DNA of 6,681 bases, from the NCBI GenBank assembly GCA_947630385.1, contig CANRHG010000104.1, positions 1-6,681 on the forward strand, in the 5' to 3' direction. Made by a program: the position numbers and the translations under genes. Under the pieces are notes generated by a model. It did no database searches. It was not told where the DNA came from and was given only the letters and a program-made list of their open reading frames with translations. This DNA is from an uncultured Eubacteriaceae bacterium (GTDB lineage Bacteria; Bacillota; Clostridia; Eubacteriales; Eubacteriaceae). Below, piece by piece: positions 1 to 6,510 of this stretch. The stretch's first letter is position 1. Each line of letters opens with the position of its first letter.

Positions 1-683
1 GGAACAAAGACCTGCTTGAGTCCGAAGGAATCGATACCTCGGGCATCGATCTCGGGCATTCCGGGACGGAGATTTTAGTGGCGGTCGACGGAACTTACAT
101 CGGAGACATCCTAATCTCGGATACCTTAAAAGAAAACGCGGGTCAGGCGATCGGTCGCATGAAACAAAAAGGTCTTTTGACCGCGATGCTTACGGGCGAC
201 TCAAAAGCCAACGCCCAGGCCGTCGCGGATAAGACCGGGATCGACCAGGTCCACGCCAAACTCCTGCCGCATCAAAAATTATCCGAACTCGAACTCATCC
301 GCACCAAGAGTGGTCCGGTCATGTTCGTCGGAGACGGAATCAACGACGCACCGGTTCTTGCCGGGGCCAACGTTGGAGCGGCCATGGGAAGCGGATCGGA
401 CGCGGCCATCGAAGCGGCCGACGTGGTCTTTATGACTTCGGATCTTGAAGCCATCAACGACGCGTACGAGATCGGGCGCATGACGTCCCGAATCGCCTGG
501 CAAAACATCTTTATCGCGCTTGGGACAAAACTCCTGATCATCGTTTTGGGCCTAGCCGGTTTTGCCAATATATGGCTGGCGATTTTTGCCGACACGGGCG
601 TCGCGATGATCTGCGTTTTAAATTCGATACGGATCCTTCGAAAAGGAAAGAAATACGTTAGTGGAAAGGCCGTACACGCGTGA
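1..683 (+). CDS. cadA: P1B-2 type heavy-metal (Zn/Cd/Pb) exporting P-type ATPase, C-terminal part
   Basis: Partial gene entering from the left edge; the first full codon is at base 3, giving 226 residues. This is the end of the cytoplasmic P/N domain plus the last two membrane helices of a metal-pumping ATPase that expels divalent soft metals using ATP. Seen directly: the TGD motif (fragment residues 64-66), the hinge motif GDGINDAP (110-117), the MGSGSD segment that follows it, and two C-terminal helices. Helix M7 carries the Lys (residue 176, after QNIFIALGT) and M8 the Asp of an ADTG motif (residue 197). This Lys plus D-x-G pair is the known P1B-2 signature of ZntA/CadA, rather than the copper pumps. 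The N-terminal metal-binding domain, CPC motif and DKTGT phosphorylation site lie outside the window, so they cannot be checked. The gene ends in a GTGA overlap with the next. cadA versus zntA is a naming choice only. Confidence 0.9.
   Translation, partial: NKDLLESEGIDTSGIDLGHSGTEILVAVDGTYIGDILISDTLKENAGQAIGRMKQKGLLTAMLTGDSKANAQAVADKTGIDQVHAKLLPHQKLSELELIRTKSGPVMFVGDGINDAPVLAGANVGAAMGSGSDAAIEAADVVFMTSDLEAINDAYEIGRMTSRIAWQNIFIALGTKLLIIVLGLAGFANIWLAIFADTGVAMICVLNSIRILRKGKKYVSGKAVHA
663..669 (+). promoter_or_regulatory. Ribosome binding site for the hydrolase gene
   Basis: A GGAAAGG purine run lies about 10 bases before the GTG at 680, inside the end of the ATPase gene. It supports GTG 680 as the start, together with the GTGA stop/start overlap. 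It is an imperfect Shine-Dalgarno match, so translational coupling to the ATPase probably contributes. Confidence 0.5.
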
Positions 684-1618
684 GTATTTTAGAACATAAA
701 AAGACCGGACGGGTCGACCTGGAAGTCGAAGTTCCGGGCACACCGCTTCATTTTCCGGTGACGATCTTGACCGGAGAGCTAGACGGCCCGGTAACGCTCG
801 TTCAGGCCGGGCTTCACAATGCCGAATATCCGGGGATCCAGGCAGCGCTTGAACTCAGAGATGAGATCGATCCAAAAGAACTCCGGGGGACTTTGGTGAT
901 CATTCCCCTTTTAAACCGCAGCGGTTTTGAAAACCGGACCTTTAGTTACGTTTACGAAGACGGAAAAAACATCAACCGCTGCTTTCCGGGTGATCCAAAC
1001 GGATCCGAGACGGATAAACTGTGCTTTTTTTTGGAAAACGAACTCTATAAGGACCTCGATTATATGATCGATCTACACTCGGGCGATGCTTACGAGGAGC
1101 TCAACGACTTCGTCTACTGTCAGGGCAACGCCCCCGACGAAGTCAAAGAAAAGTCCATGGAAATGGCCAAAACCACCTCACTCCCGTTTGTCATCGCTTC
1201 CCAAAGCGGCACCGGCGGGGCTTACAACCGCGCCGGAACGATCGGGGTCCCCGGAATTCTGATCGAACGCGGTTTTGGCGGGCGGTGGAGCCCAAAACAG
1301 GTCAACGAGGATAAAGAGGACGTGCTTAACGTCTTAAAAATGACCGGAAATCTGGAAGGAAAAACCAAGGCGGGAGAGCAGCCGGTCTACTCCGACGTGG
1401 TTTACGAGACGACGGACCGGGCCGGGCTTTGGTACCCGGCTTACCGTGTAGGTGACGTCTTTGAGAAAGACGCCCTACTCGGGGAAGTAAGGAGCCTGGA
1501 CGGAGAGCTTTTAAAGAGCGTCACCGCCGAAAAGGACGGTTTTGTCCTTTATCAGACGACGAGTCTAAACGTCCTTGAAGGGGATCCACTGATTGCTTAC
1601 GTAAAAGATGAACACTAA
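680..1618 (+). CDS. Aspartoacylase/succinylglutamate desuccinylase-family zinc hydrolase (M14-related)
   Basis: 312 aa, GTG start. The family hydrolyses the amide bond of N-acyl amino acids or related small amides with one zinc ion, in the cytoplasm; no signal peptide is visible. Visible signature: zinc ligands His46 and Glu49 in GLHNAEYPG (usually H-G-x-E), third ligand His133 in IDLHSGD, substrate-binding NR at 79-80 and NINRCFPG at 97-104, and probable catalytic Glu196 in GILIERGFGG. Residues about 230-312 form a separate C-terminal beta-rich segment (GLWYPAYRVGDVF...KDGFVLY), as in AstE/AspA proteins, where it resembles a lipoyl-like fold. All expected catalytic residues are present, so it should be active. 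GTGA overlaps the metal ATPase upstream, and the gene overlaps the permease gene downstream by 11 bases. Placement just before a peptide/nickel-type importer suggests it acts on the imported ligand, but its substrate cannot be read from sequence. A metallocarboxypeptidase-like activity is the main alternative. Confidence 0.87.
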   Translation: MSILEHKKTGRVDLEVEVPGTPLHFPVTILTGELDGPVTLVQAGLHNAEYPGIQAALELRDEIDPKELRGTLVIIPLLNRSGFENRTFSYVYEDGKNINRCFPGDPNGSETDKLCFFLENELYKDLDYMIDLHSGDAYEELNDFVYCQGNAPDEVKEKSMEMAKTTSLPFVIASQSGTGGAYNRAGTIGVPGILIERGFGGRWSPKQVNEDKEDVLNVLKMTGNLEGKTKAGEQPVYSDVVYETTDRAGLWYPAYRVGDVFEKDALLGEVRSLDGELLKSVTAEKDGFVLYQTTSLNVLEGDPLIAYVKDEH

Positions 1619-2546
1619 GAGAATTTTAATACGGCTCTCGCAGATACTGATCGTACTCCTGGGCGTTAGTTTTATCACTTACGCCCTGATCTACTTCTCG
1701 CCGGGCGATCCCGTTAGGATCATGTTTGCCTCCACCGGGACGATCCCGACCGAAGAAGTTCTCCAGGAGACGCGGATCCGCCTGGGTCTGGACAAGACGT
1801 TTTTTATACAGTACGGAACGTGGCTGGGAAACGTCCTACGGGGAAATTTCGGAACCTCGTTCTCGTTCCAAAAACCCGTCATCGACGTTCTACTCCAGCG
1901 CATGGGTCCGACGATCGCGCTGGCGGTTATGTCGCTTATCATCATGCTGTTGTTTTCGATCCCACTCGGGGTACTGTCGGCCGTCTATAAAGACAAATGG
2001 GAAGACAACGTCATCCGTGGCGTTACGTTTTTGGGCATCACGATCCCAAACTTTTGGTTGGGTCTGATCTTCCTGTATATTTTTGCCTTAAGACTCGGGC
2101 TTTTTCCGGTCGTCTCGACGACGGTCTCGCTGAAGTCTTTGTTCCTTCCTGCCCTGACGCTGGCGGTCGCGATGACGGCCAAATACACGAGGCAGGTCCG
2201 TACGGCGGTCCTCGAAGAACTCAGTCAGGACTACGTCATAGGCTTAAGGGCCCGGGGAATGAGTGAGCGCGACATTCTCCTAAAACACGTGCTCCCTAAC
2301 AGCGCGCTACCGCTGATCACCCTCCTTGGACTTTCGCTCGGATCGCTCCTCGGCGGTACGGCGGTCGTGGAAGTGATCTATTCTTTCCCCGGGCTGGGAA
2401 ATCTGGCCGTTCAGGCGGTCACGGCTTACGATTATCCGCTGATCCAAGGCTATGTTTTGTGGATCGCGCTGATCTATATGGTTTTAAATCTGATCGTGGA
2501 CTTAAGCGTTGAGTTTATCGATCCGAGAATAAGGAGGGCCGCATGA
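1608..2546 (+). CDS. ABC importer permease, NikB/DppB type
   Basis: 312 aa inner-membrane channel subunit of a nickel/peptide-type importer (BPD_transp_1). The N-terminal helix (about residues 9-30) is followed by the family's SPGDP motif (31-35). An extracytoplasmic segment carries the GNFGTSFSFQKPV region (79-91), and further helices lie at about 101-128, 139-160, 171-190, 234-258 and 281-303. The cytoplasmic EAA loop, which docks the ATPases, is seen at about 214-231 (RARGMSERDILLKHVLPN). YSFPGLG (258-264) and the C-terminal FIDPRIRR are typical. Length matches E. coli NikB (about 314 aa). ATG 1608 is the only reasonable start: an in-frame TAA at 1602-1604 blocks anything upstream, and the next Met is residue 39. 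The start lies inside the hydrolase gene (11-base overlap) with a poor Shine-Dalgarno sequence, so its translation is probably coupled to that gene. Substrate (nickel, metal chelate or peptide) is not resolved. Confidence 0.93.
   Translation: MNTKRILIRLSQILIVLLGVSFITYALIYFSPGDPVRIMFASTGTIPTEEVLQETRIRLGLDKTFFIQYGTWLGNVLRGNFGTSFSFQKPVIDVLLQRMGPTIALAVMSLIIMLLFSIPLGVLSAVYKDKWEDNVIRGVTFLGITIPNFWLGLIFLYIFALRLGLFPVVSTTVSLKSLFLPALTLAVAMTAKYTRQVRTAVLEELSQDYVIGLRARGMSERDILLKHVLPNSALPLITLLGLSLGSLLGGTAVVEVIYSFPGLGNLAVQAVTAYDYPLIQGYVLWIALIYMVLNLIVDLSVEFIDPRIRRAA
2532..2537 (+). promoter_or_regulatory. Strong ribosome binding site for second permease
   Basis: Perfect AGGAGG, 5 bases before the ATG at 2543, inside the end of the first permease gene. 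It is the best Shine-Dalgarno site in the window and fixes the start of the NikC/DppC-type gene. Confidence 0.85.
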
Positions 2547-3397
2547 ACGAAGCCGTACTTGAAAAGCAGAGCCGTTTTGAATGGGTAAAAAAACATCCGC
2601 TGTTTGTGAGTATGAGTGTTCTTGCTATACTCATCCTTTTAATCGCCCTCTTTGCGCCGTACATCACGCCTTATAACCCGTTTGAGACCAACGTCACGCA
2701 GGCCTATCAGCCGCCGAGCGCGAGACACTGGTTTGGGACCGACAAGCTCGGGCGGGACCTTCTGTCCCGGATCATCTACGGGACCCGAATTTCCGTCCCG
2801 TCGTCGCTGATTCTGGTCTTTTTGACCTTTATCATCGGCTCGGTCCTCGGGATCATCGCCGGCTATAGCGGGAGTTATATCGATGCGCTGATCATGCGTA
2901 TCGCCGACATGATGATCTCCTTTCCCGGTATGGTTTTGGCGATCGCCATCGCGGGGATACTCGGGGCGAGCATCGTAAACGCCGTACTGGCCCTGACCGT
3001 CATCGGTTGGACCAAATACGCGAGACTGGCCCGGAGCCTTACGCTACGTATAAAAAATCAAGACTACATCGTAGCGGCAAGACTCGCCGGAGCCAGCCAT
3101 TTTGCGATCCTTAAAGATCACGTTTTTATAAATACCCTTCCGGTCCTTCTGGTCACGGCTACTCTAGACATCGGAACCATGATGTTGGAACTGGCCGGGC
3201 TCTCCTTCCTCGGTTTTGGCGCGCAACCGCCACTACCCGAGTGGGGACTCATGTTAAACGAAGGTCGGGAATTTATGTTGGCTTACCCGTGGCTCATGGT
3301 ATTCCCCGGGCTTGCCATCAGCGTTGTGGTTATCATATTCAACCTCCTCGGGGACAGCGTACGCGACATCATCGACCCGAGGGGAAATTACGATTGA
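2543..3397 (+). CDS. ABC importer permease, NikC/DppC type
   Basis: 284 aa partner of the preceding permease; the two form the heterodimeric membrane channel. Visible landmarks: an N-terminal cytoplasmic stretch ending in FEWVKKHPLF, a first helix (about 21-41), and the NikC/DppC signature HWFGTDKLGRDLLSRIIYG (62-80). A helix at about 86-108 is followed by the ISFPGMVLAIAIAG region (125-138). The EAA loop is at about 178-200 (AARLAGASHFAILKDH). LSFLGFGAQPPLPEWG (220-235) and the end VRDIIDPRGNYD complete the pattern. Length is close to E. coli NikC (about 277 aa). It starts in an ATGA overlap with the first permease. The stop is followed by only 7 bases before the binding-protein gene, whose ribosome binding site overlaps this stop codon. 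Function as importer permease is firm; the ligand is not. Confidence 0.94.
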   Translation: MNEAVLEKQSRFEWVKKHPLFVSMSVLAILILLIALFAPYITPYNPFETNVTQAYQPPSARHWFGTDKLGRDLLSRIIYGTRISVPSSLILVFLTFIIGSVLGIIAGYSGSYIDALIMRIADMMISFPGMVLAIAIAGILGASIVNAVLALTVIGWTKYARLARSLTLRIKNQDYIVAARLAGASHFAILKDHVFINTLPVLLVTATLDIGTMMLELAGLSFLGFGAQPPLPEWGLMLNEGREFMLAYPWLMVFPGLAISVVVIIFNLLGDSVRDIIDPRGNYD

Positions 3398-3399
3398 GG
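3396..3399 (+). promoter_or_regulatory. Ribosome binding site deciding the GTG start of the binding protein
   Basis: GAGG overlaps the TGA stop of the second permease and sits 5 bases before GTG 3405. The reading frame is open much further upstream (an ATG exists at 3312), so this site, plus the signal peptide beginning exactly at GTG 3405, decides the start. Confidence 0.75.
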
Positions 3400-3404
3400 T
3401 AAAA

Positions 3405-4961
3405 GTGAAAAAATTTAATTACGTTGTACTCAGCCTCGTTGTGCTGGGAATTCTCGCTTGCGTTCTCACCGGTTGTGGCGGTGGGAGCAGCTCCGATACG
3501 CTTAAATTCGGATGCATCAACTATTCGGATTCGTTAGACCCATCTACTCAGGTCAACTCGGCCTGGGCCAATTCCCGATACGGGATCGGGGAATGCCTGT
3601 TCCGTTTTGACGACGAAATGAACGCCAATCCCTATCTGGCCGATTCGATCGAGTCGGACGACGCGAAGACGACCTGGACGGTTCATTTAAAAGACGGGGT
3701 TAAATTCTCAAACGGCGACGATATGACCGCCACAGCCGTCAAGCTCTCGATCGAGCGTATGTACGAAAACGAAGCCGCGGGAAACGGCTCGACGACGCCC
3801 TCGACCTTTATGACTTACGATTCCATCACCGCCGACGATTCGGCCGGGACCGTGACGATCAAGACCCAAAAGGCCTATCCGGATCTGGCCAAGATCTTGG
3901 CCGCGCCGTATTTTGTCATCATGGACGTCGAAGCGACCGAAGATATGGCGACCAAACCCATCGGGACCGGTCCGTACGCCGTGGACTCGATCAACGAAGG
4001 TTCCTCGATCCACATGGTTAGAAACGAAAACTACTGGCAGGGCGAGGTGCCGTACGCCAATTTAGATATCATCTTTATCACCGACAACGCGACCAAAGCC
4101 TTGTCGCTTGAAAACGGGGACGTCGACGTCGTCGAAAACATCACCTCTTCGACCGAACTCGAAAAGTTTGAAAATAACGCCGACTACAACGTCTCGATTA
4201 CCTCTTCGGCCCGTACCGGTTTTGCCTATATGAACGCCAAGGGGATTTTATCCAACGAAACGCTTCGAAAAGCCATCGTCATGGCCATCGACGACAAGAG
4301 CATCTGTGAAAACACCGTCGGAGGGATCTACACCTACGGTTTTGGGATCCTACCGACCAACCTCGGCTACGGCGGGGACGAGCTTACAAACGCCACGCCG
4401 TACGATCCGGAAGCCGCCAAAAAGCTACTCGACGACGCGGGGATTAAGGACACCAACAATGATGGCGGAAGAGAGCTCAACGGTCAGGAGATCAACTTAA
4501 ATTATCTGACCTACGACAGCCGCAACATGACCGATTTTGCCGAAGCGGACGTGGCGGCCTTAGAAGACATCGGGATCAAGGCCACGATTCAGGCCACCGA
4601 CGCCGACACCGAATGGGACAAGATGGTCGCCGGGGAATACGATTTCTGTTCGTCGAACTGGCTGACGACCCCGATCGGGGAGCCGACCGAGTTCCTAGCC
4701 AACTGGTACGGTCCGGGAACGGCCAATTACTGTGGCTTTAACGACGCCCAGTACAACAGCCTGTACGAACAACTGCAAAACAGCTTAAACGAAGACAATA
4801 CCGATACGGTCAAACAGATGCAACAGATCCTCGTCGATAAGGCGGCGGCGCTGGTTTACGGCTATTACAACAGCAACATGTGCTCGAGAAAGAGCGTCAC
4901 GGGAGCGGACATCTCGACGGCGGACTACTACTGGATCACGTACAACATCAAACCGGCCTAA
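3405..4961 (+). CDS. ABC importer substrate-binding lipoprotein, SBP_bac_5 (NikA/DppA/OppA) family
   Basis: 518 aa from GTG 3405; an upstream in-frame ATG at 3312 would put permease-overlapping sequence before the signal peptide. Residues 1-23 are a lipoprotein signal (KK, hydrophobic core, lipobox LTGC) with lipidated Cys24, so the protein is membrane-anchored outside the cell. It captures ligand for the two permeases. SBP_bac_5 landmarks: KTTWTVHLKDGVKFSNGDDMTA (about 88-109), KPIGTGPY (184-191), MVRNENYWQGEVPY (204-217), NATKALSLENGDVDVV (228-243), LRKAIVMAIDDKSI (287-300) and YDPEAAKKLLDDAGI (333-347). FSNG and RNENYW, and the length (E. coli NikA 524 aa), recall NikA. Odd points: six Cys in the mature part (37, 64, 301, 415, 443, 493) and only two His (94, 203). 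The region matching NikA's nickel ligand His416 reads PGTAN, without His. A DTNNDGG loop (349-355) is the Asp-rich loop common in this family. It lies between the permease and ATPase genes. Ligand unknown. Confidence 0.93.
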   Translation: MKKFNYVVLSLVVLGILACVLTGCGGGSSSDTLKFGCINYSDSLDPSTQVNSAWANSRYGIGECLFRFDDEMNANPYLADSIESDDAKTTWTVHLKDGVKFSNGDDMTATAVKLSIERMYENEAAGNGSTTPSTFMTYDSITADDSAGTVTIKTQKAYPDLAKILAAPYFVIMDVEATEDMATKPIGTGPYAVDSINEGSSIHMVRNENYWQGEVPYANLDIIFITDNATKALSLENGDVDVVENITSSTELEKFENNADYNVSITSSARTGFAYMNAKGILSNETLRKAIVMAIDDKSICENTVGGIYTYGFGILPTNLGYGGDELTNATPYDPEAAKKLLDDAGIKDTNNDGGRELNGQEINLNYLTYDSRNMTDFAEADVAALEDIGIKATIQATDADTEWDKMVAGEYDFCSSNWLTTPIGEPTEFLANWYGPGTANYCGFNDAQYNSLYEQLQNSLNEDNTDTVKQMQQILVDKAAALVYGYYNSNMCSRKSVTGADISTADYYWITYNIKPA

Positions 4962-5734
4962 TGTTAGAAATCAAAGATTTAGACATCGACTACGGGGATA
5001 AGCAAGCGGTCCGGGATTTTGACCTGTCCGTGGACAAAGGGGACATCGTTTCGATCGTCGGAGAGTCGGGCAGTGGCAAGTCCACGGTCATACGCGCGGT
5101 GCTCGGTCTTTTGCCGGGCGACGGCAAAGTCTGTGGCGGCGAAATCGATTACGAAGGAAAAGATCTGACCACGCTAGATCCCAAGAGTTTTGGCGAGCTT
5201 CGGGGGCCTGAGATCTCTATGATCTTTCAGGATACCGGGGCGATGCTAAACCCCACGCAGTCGATCGGACGCCAGTTTATCGAGTATATAAGAACGCACT
5301 CGGATCTGAGTAAAGAAGAAGCGAGACAAAGGGCCGAAGAGATTCTAAGGGAGATGAATTTTAAAGACCCGGCATCGATCATGAGCCGTTATCCGTTTGA
5401 ACTTTCCGGCGGGCAGCGCCAGCGCGTGGGAATCGCGATGGGGATGGTTTTTGAGCCCAAACTCCTGCTCGCGGACGAGCCGACGAGCGCGCTGGACGTG
5501 ACGACCCAAAAACAGATCGTAGAACTCATGAAAGAACTGCGGGATAAACACGGAACGACGATCATCCTTATCACGCACAACCTGGGTCTTGCGACCGATA
5601 TCTCGGATAAAGTCGTCGTCATGAAAGACGGTAGAATCGTTGAAAGCGGCGACCGGGTTCAGATCGTCGACGAGCCAAAAAGCGCCTACACGAAGCACCT
5701 GCTCGAGTGCGTTCCAAGACTGGAGGGCGAATGA
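4961..5734 (+). CDS. ABC importer ATPase, NikD/DppD type, short form
   Basis: 257 aa cytoplasmic ATPase powering the importer. All motifs are intact: Walker A GESGSGKST (34-42), Q-loop Gln90 in MIFQD, signature LSGGQ (148-152), Walker B LLLADEP (168-174), D-loop SALD (176-179) and switch His206 (ITH). MKDGRIVESGD (221-231) and the terminal YTKHLLE are typical of the nickel/peptide group. The length matches E. coli NikD (about 254 aa). Dipeptide-type DppD/OppD (about 327 aa or more) carry an extra C-terminal oligo_HPY segment that is absent here. The start ATG 4961 shares its A with the TAA of the binding-protein gene (TAATG). No good Shine-Dalgarno precedes it, so expression probably relies on ribosomes re-initiating after the binding protein. 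An earlier in-frame ATG at 4880 would add 27 residues unlike any ABC ATPase, encoded within the end of the binding-protein gene, and was not used. Confidence 0.94.
   Translation: MLEIKDLDIDYGDKQAVRDFDLSVDKGDIVSIVGESGSGKSTVIRAVLGLLPGDGKVCGGEIDYEGKDLTTLDPKSFGELRGPEISMIFQDTGAMLNPTQSIGRQFIEYIRTHSDLSKEEARQRAEEILREMNFKDPASIMSRYPFELSGGQRQRVGIAMGMVFEPKLLLADEPTSALDVTTQKQIVELMKELRDKHGTTIILITHNLGLATDISDKVVVMKDGRIVESGDRVQIVDEPKSAYTKHLLECVPRLEGE
5722..5727 (+). promoter_or_regulatory. Ribosome binding site for second ATPase
   Basis: GGAGGG ends 3 bases before ATG 5731, within the end of the first ATPase gene. It supports ATG 5731 over the in-frame ATG 24 bases upstream at 5707. Confidence 0.75.
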
Positions 5735-6510
5735 ATCCGATTTTAGAAGTAAGGGACTTAAACAAGCAGTTCATCGACAAAGATGGGCACGTCGTAAAAC
5801 CGAGCGATCACATCGACCTGGCCCTCTATCCCAATGAGACGCTCGCCGTCGTCGGAGAATCGGGGTGTGGCAAGTCCACGCTCATCAAACAGATCATCGG
5901 GGTACTAAAACCGGACGACGGACAGATCCTGTATGACGGCAAAAACATCGTCGATCTTTCGGCGGCCGAGAAAAAAGAGATCTACAAAGACATCCAGATG
6001 ATCTTTCAGGACCCGAACGCCGCCTTTGACCCGAGGATGAAGATCTATAAGATCATCACCGAGCCACTTATTCATCACAAAAAGATCAAACGCAGCCAGG
6101 CCAAAGAAGTGGCTAAAGAGTACCTTAAAATGGTCGGGCTTTCGGAGTCCTTGGCCACGCGCTACCCCCACCAGCTCTCCGGTGGACAAAAACAGCGCGT
6201 CGGTATCGCCAGGGCCCTGACGTTAAAGCCAAAAATCATTTTATGCGACGAAATCACATCGGCGCTCGACGTCTCGGTCCAAAAAGAGATCTTGGACCTA
6301 CTCGAAAAACTTAAAAAAGAACTCGGGGTCTCCTTTATCTTTATCACCCACGACCTGGCCCTCGTCGAGCAGATCGCCGACCGCTCGGTCGTCATGAAAG
6401 ACGGCAAGATCGTCGAGACCTTAGAGAGCAAGAACCTTAAAAAGGAAGCCAAACACCCGTACACCAGAAAGCTCCTCGAAGCCGTGTACGAACCCAGGGG
6501 GGCGGCATGA
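5731..6510 (+). CDS. ABC importer ATPase, NikE/DppF type, short form
   Basis: 259 aa, second ATPase of the importer, expected to pair with the preceding one. Motifs: Walker A GESGCGKST (42-50), Q-loop Gln93 in MIFQDPNAAFDP (the QDP form typical of the DppF/OppF/NikE branch), signature LSGGQ (149-153), Walker B IILCDE (169-174), D-loop SALD (177-180) and switch His207 (ITHD). The residue after the catalytic Glu174 is Ile rather than the usual Pro (DEITSALD); this does not remove a catalytic group. HPYTRKLLEAV (242-252) is the usual C-terminal tail of this group. The length matches E. coli NikE (about 268 aa) and is shorter than DppF/OppF. The ATG at 5731 overlaps the first ATPase stop (ATGA), and the stop of this gene overlaps the next start (ATGA). 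An upstream in-frame ATG at 5707 has no role I can support. Confidence 0.94.
   Translation: MNPILEVRDLNKQFIDKDGHVVKPSDHIDLALYPNETLAVVGESGCGKSTLIKQIIGVLKPDDGQILYDGKNIVDLSAAEKKEIYKDIQMIFQDPNAAFDPRMKIYKIITEPLIHHKKIKRSQAKEVAKEYLKMVGLSESLATRYPHQLSGGQKQRVGIARALTLKPKIILCDEITSALDVSVQKEILDLLEKLKKELGVSFIFITHDLALVEQIADRSVVMKDGKIVETLESKNLKKEAKHPYTRKLLEAVYEPRGAA
6496..6502 (+). promoter_or_regulatory. Ribosome binding site for second binding lipoprotein
   Basis: A G-rich AGGGGGG run lies 4 bases before ATG 6507, inside the end of the second ATPase gene. It is an atypical but usable Shine-Dalgarno sequence and supports the ATGA start. Confidence 0.5.

Noticed and set aside
272..595. Open reading frame of 107 codons on the minus strand
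   Set aside because: Antisense to the well-conserved hinge and M7/M8 region of the P-type ATPase; no recognisable product.
1726..2067. 113-codon plus-strand frame inside the first permease gene
   Set aside because: Out-of-frame shadow rich in Arg and Ser; the permease frame carries all family motifs.
3312..3404. Upstream ATG at 3312 as start of the binding protein
   Set aside because: It would add 31 residues before a complete lipoprotein signal peptide and overlap the permease by 86 bases. GTG 3405 has a well-spaced GAGG and begins directly with the signal peptide.
3708..4013. Gly/Arg/His-rich minus-strand frame of 101 codons
   Set aside because: Low-complexity antisense translation of the binding-protein gene, with no independent start signals.
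4119..4130. Perfect 12-base palindrome GACGTCGACGTC
   Set aside because: It encodes Asp-Val-Asp-Val in the conserved GDVDVV motif of the binding protein; too short and coding-constrained to call an operator.
5345..5698. Open reading frame of 117 codons on the minus strand
   Set aside because: It lies wholly inside the first ATPase gene, which has all ABC motifs; the antisense protein resembles nothing and is explained by the codon bias of the sense gene.
5057..5885. Near-identical 35-base segments at 5057-5091 and 5851-5885
   Set aside because: Both encode the Walker A loop of the paired ATPases; similarity follows from shared function and codon preference, not a mobile repeat.
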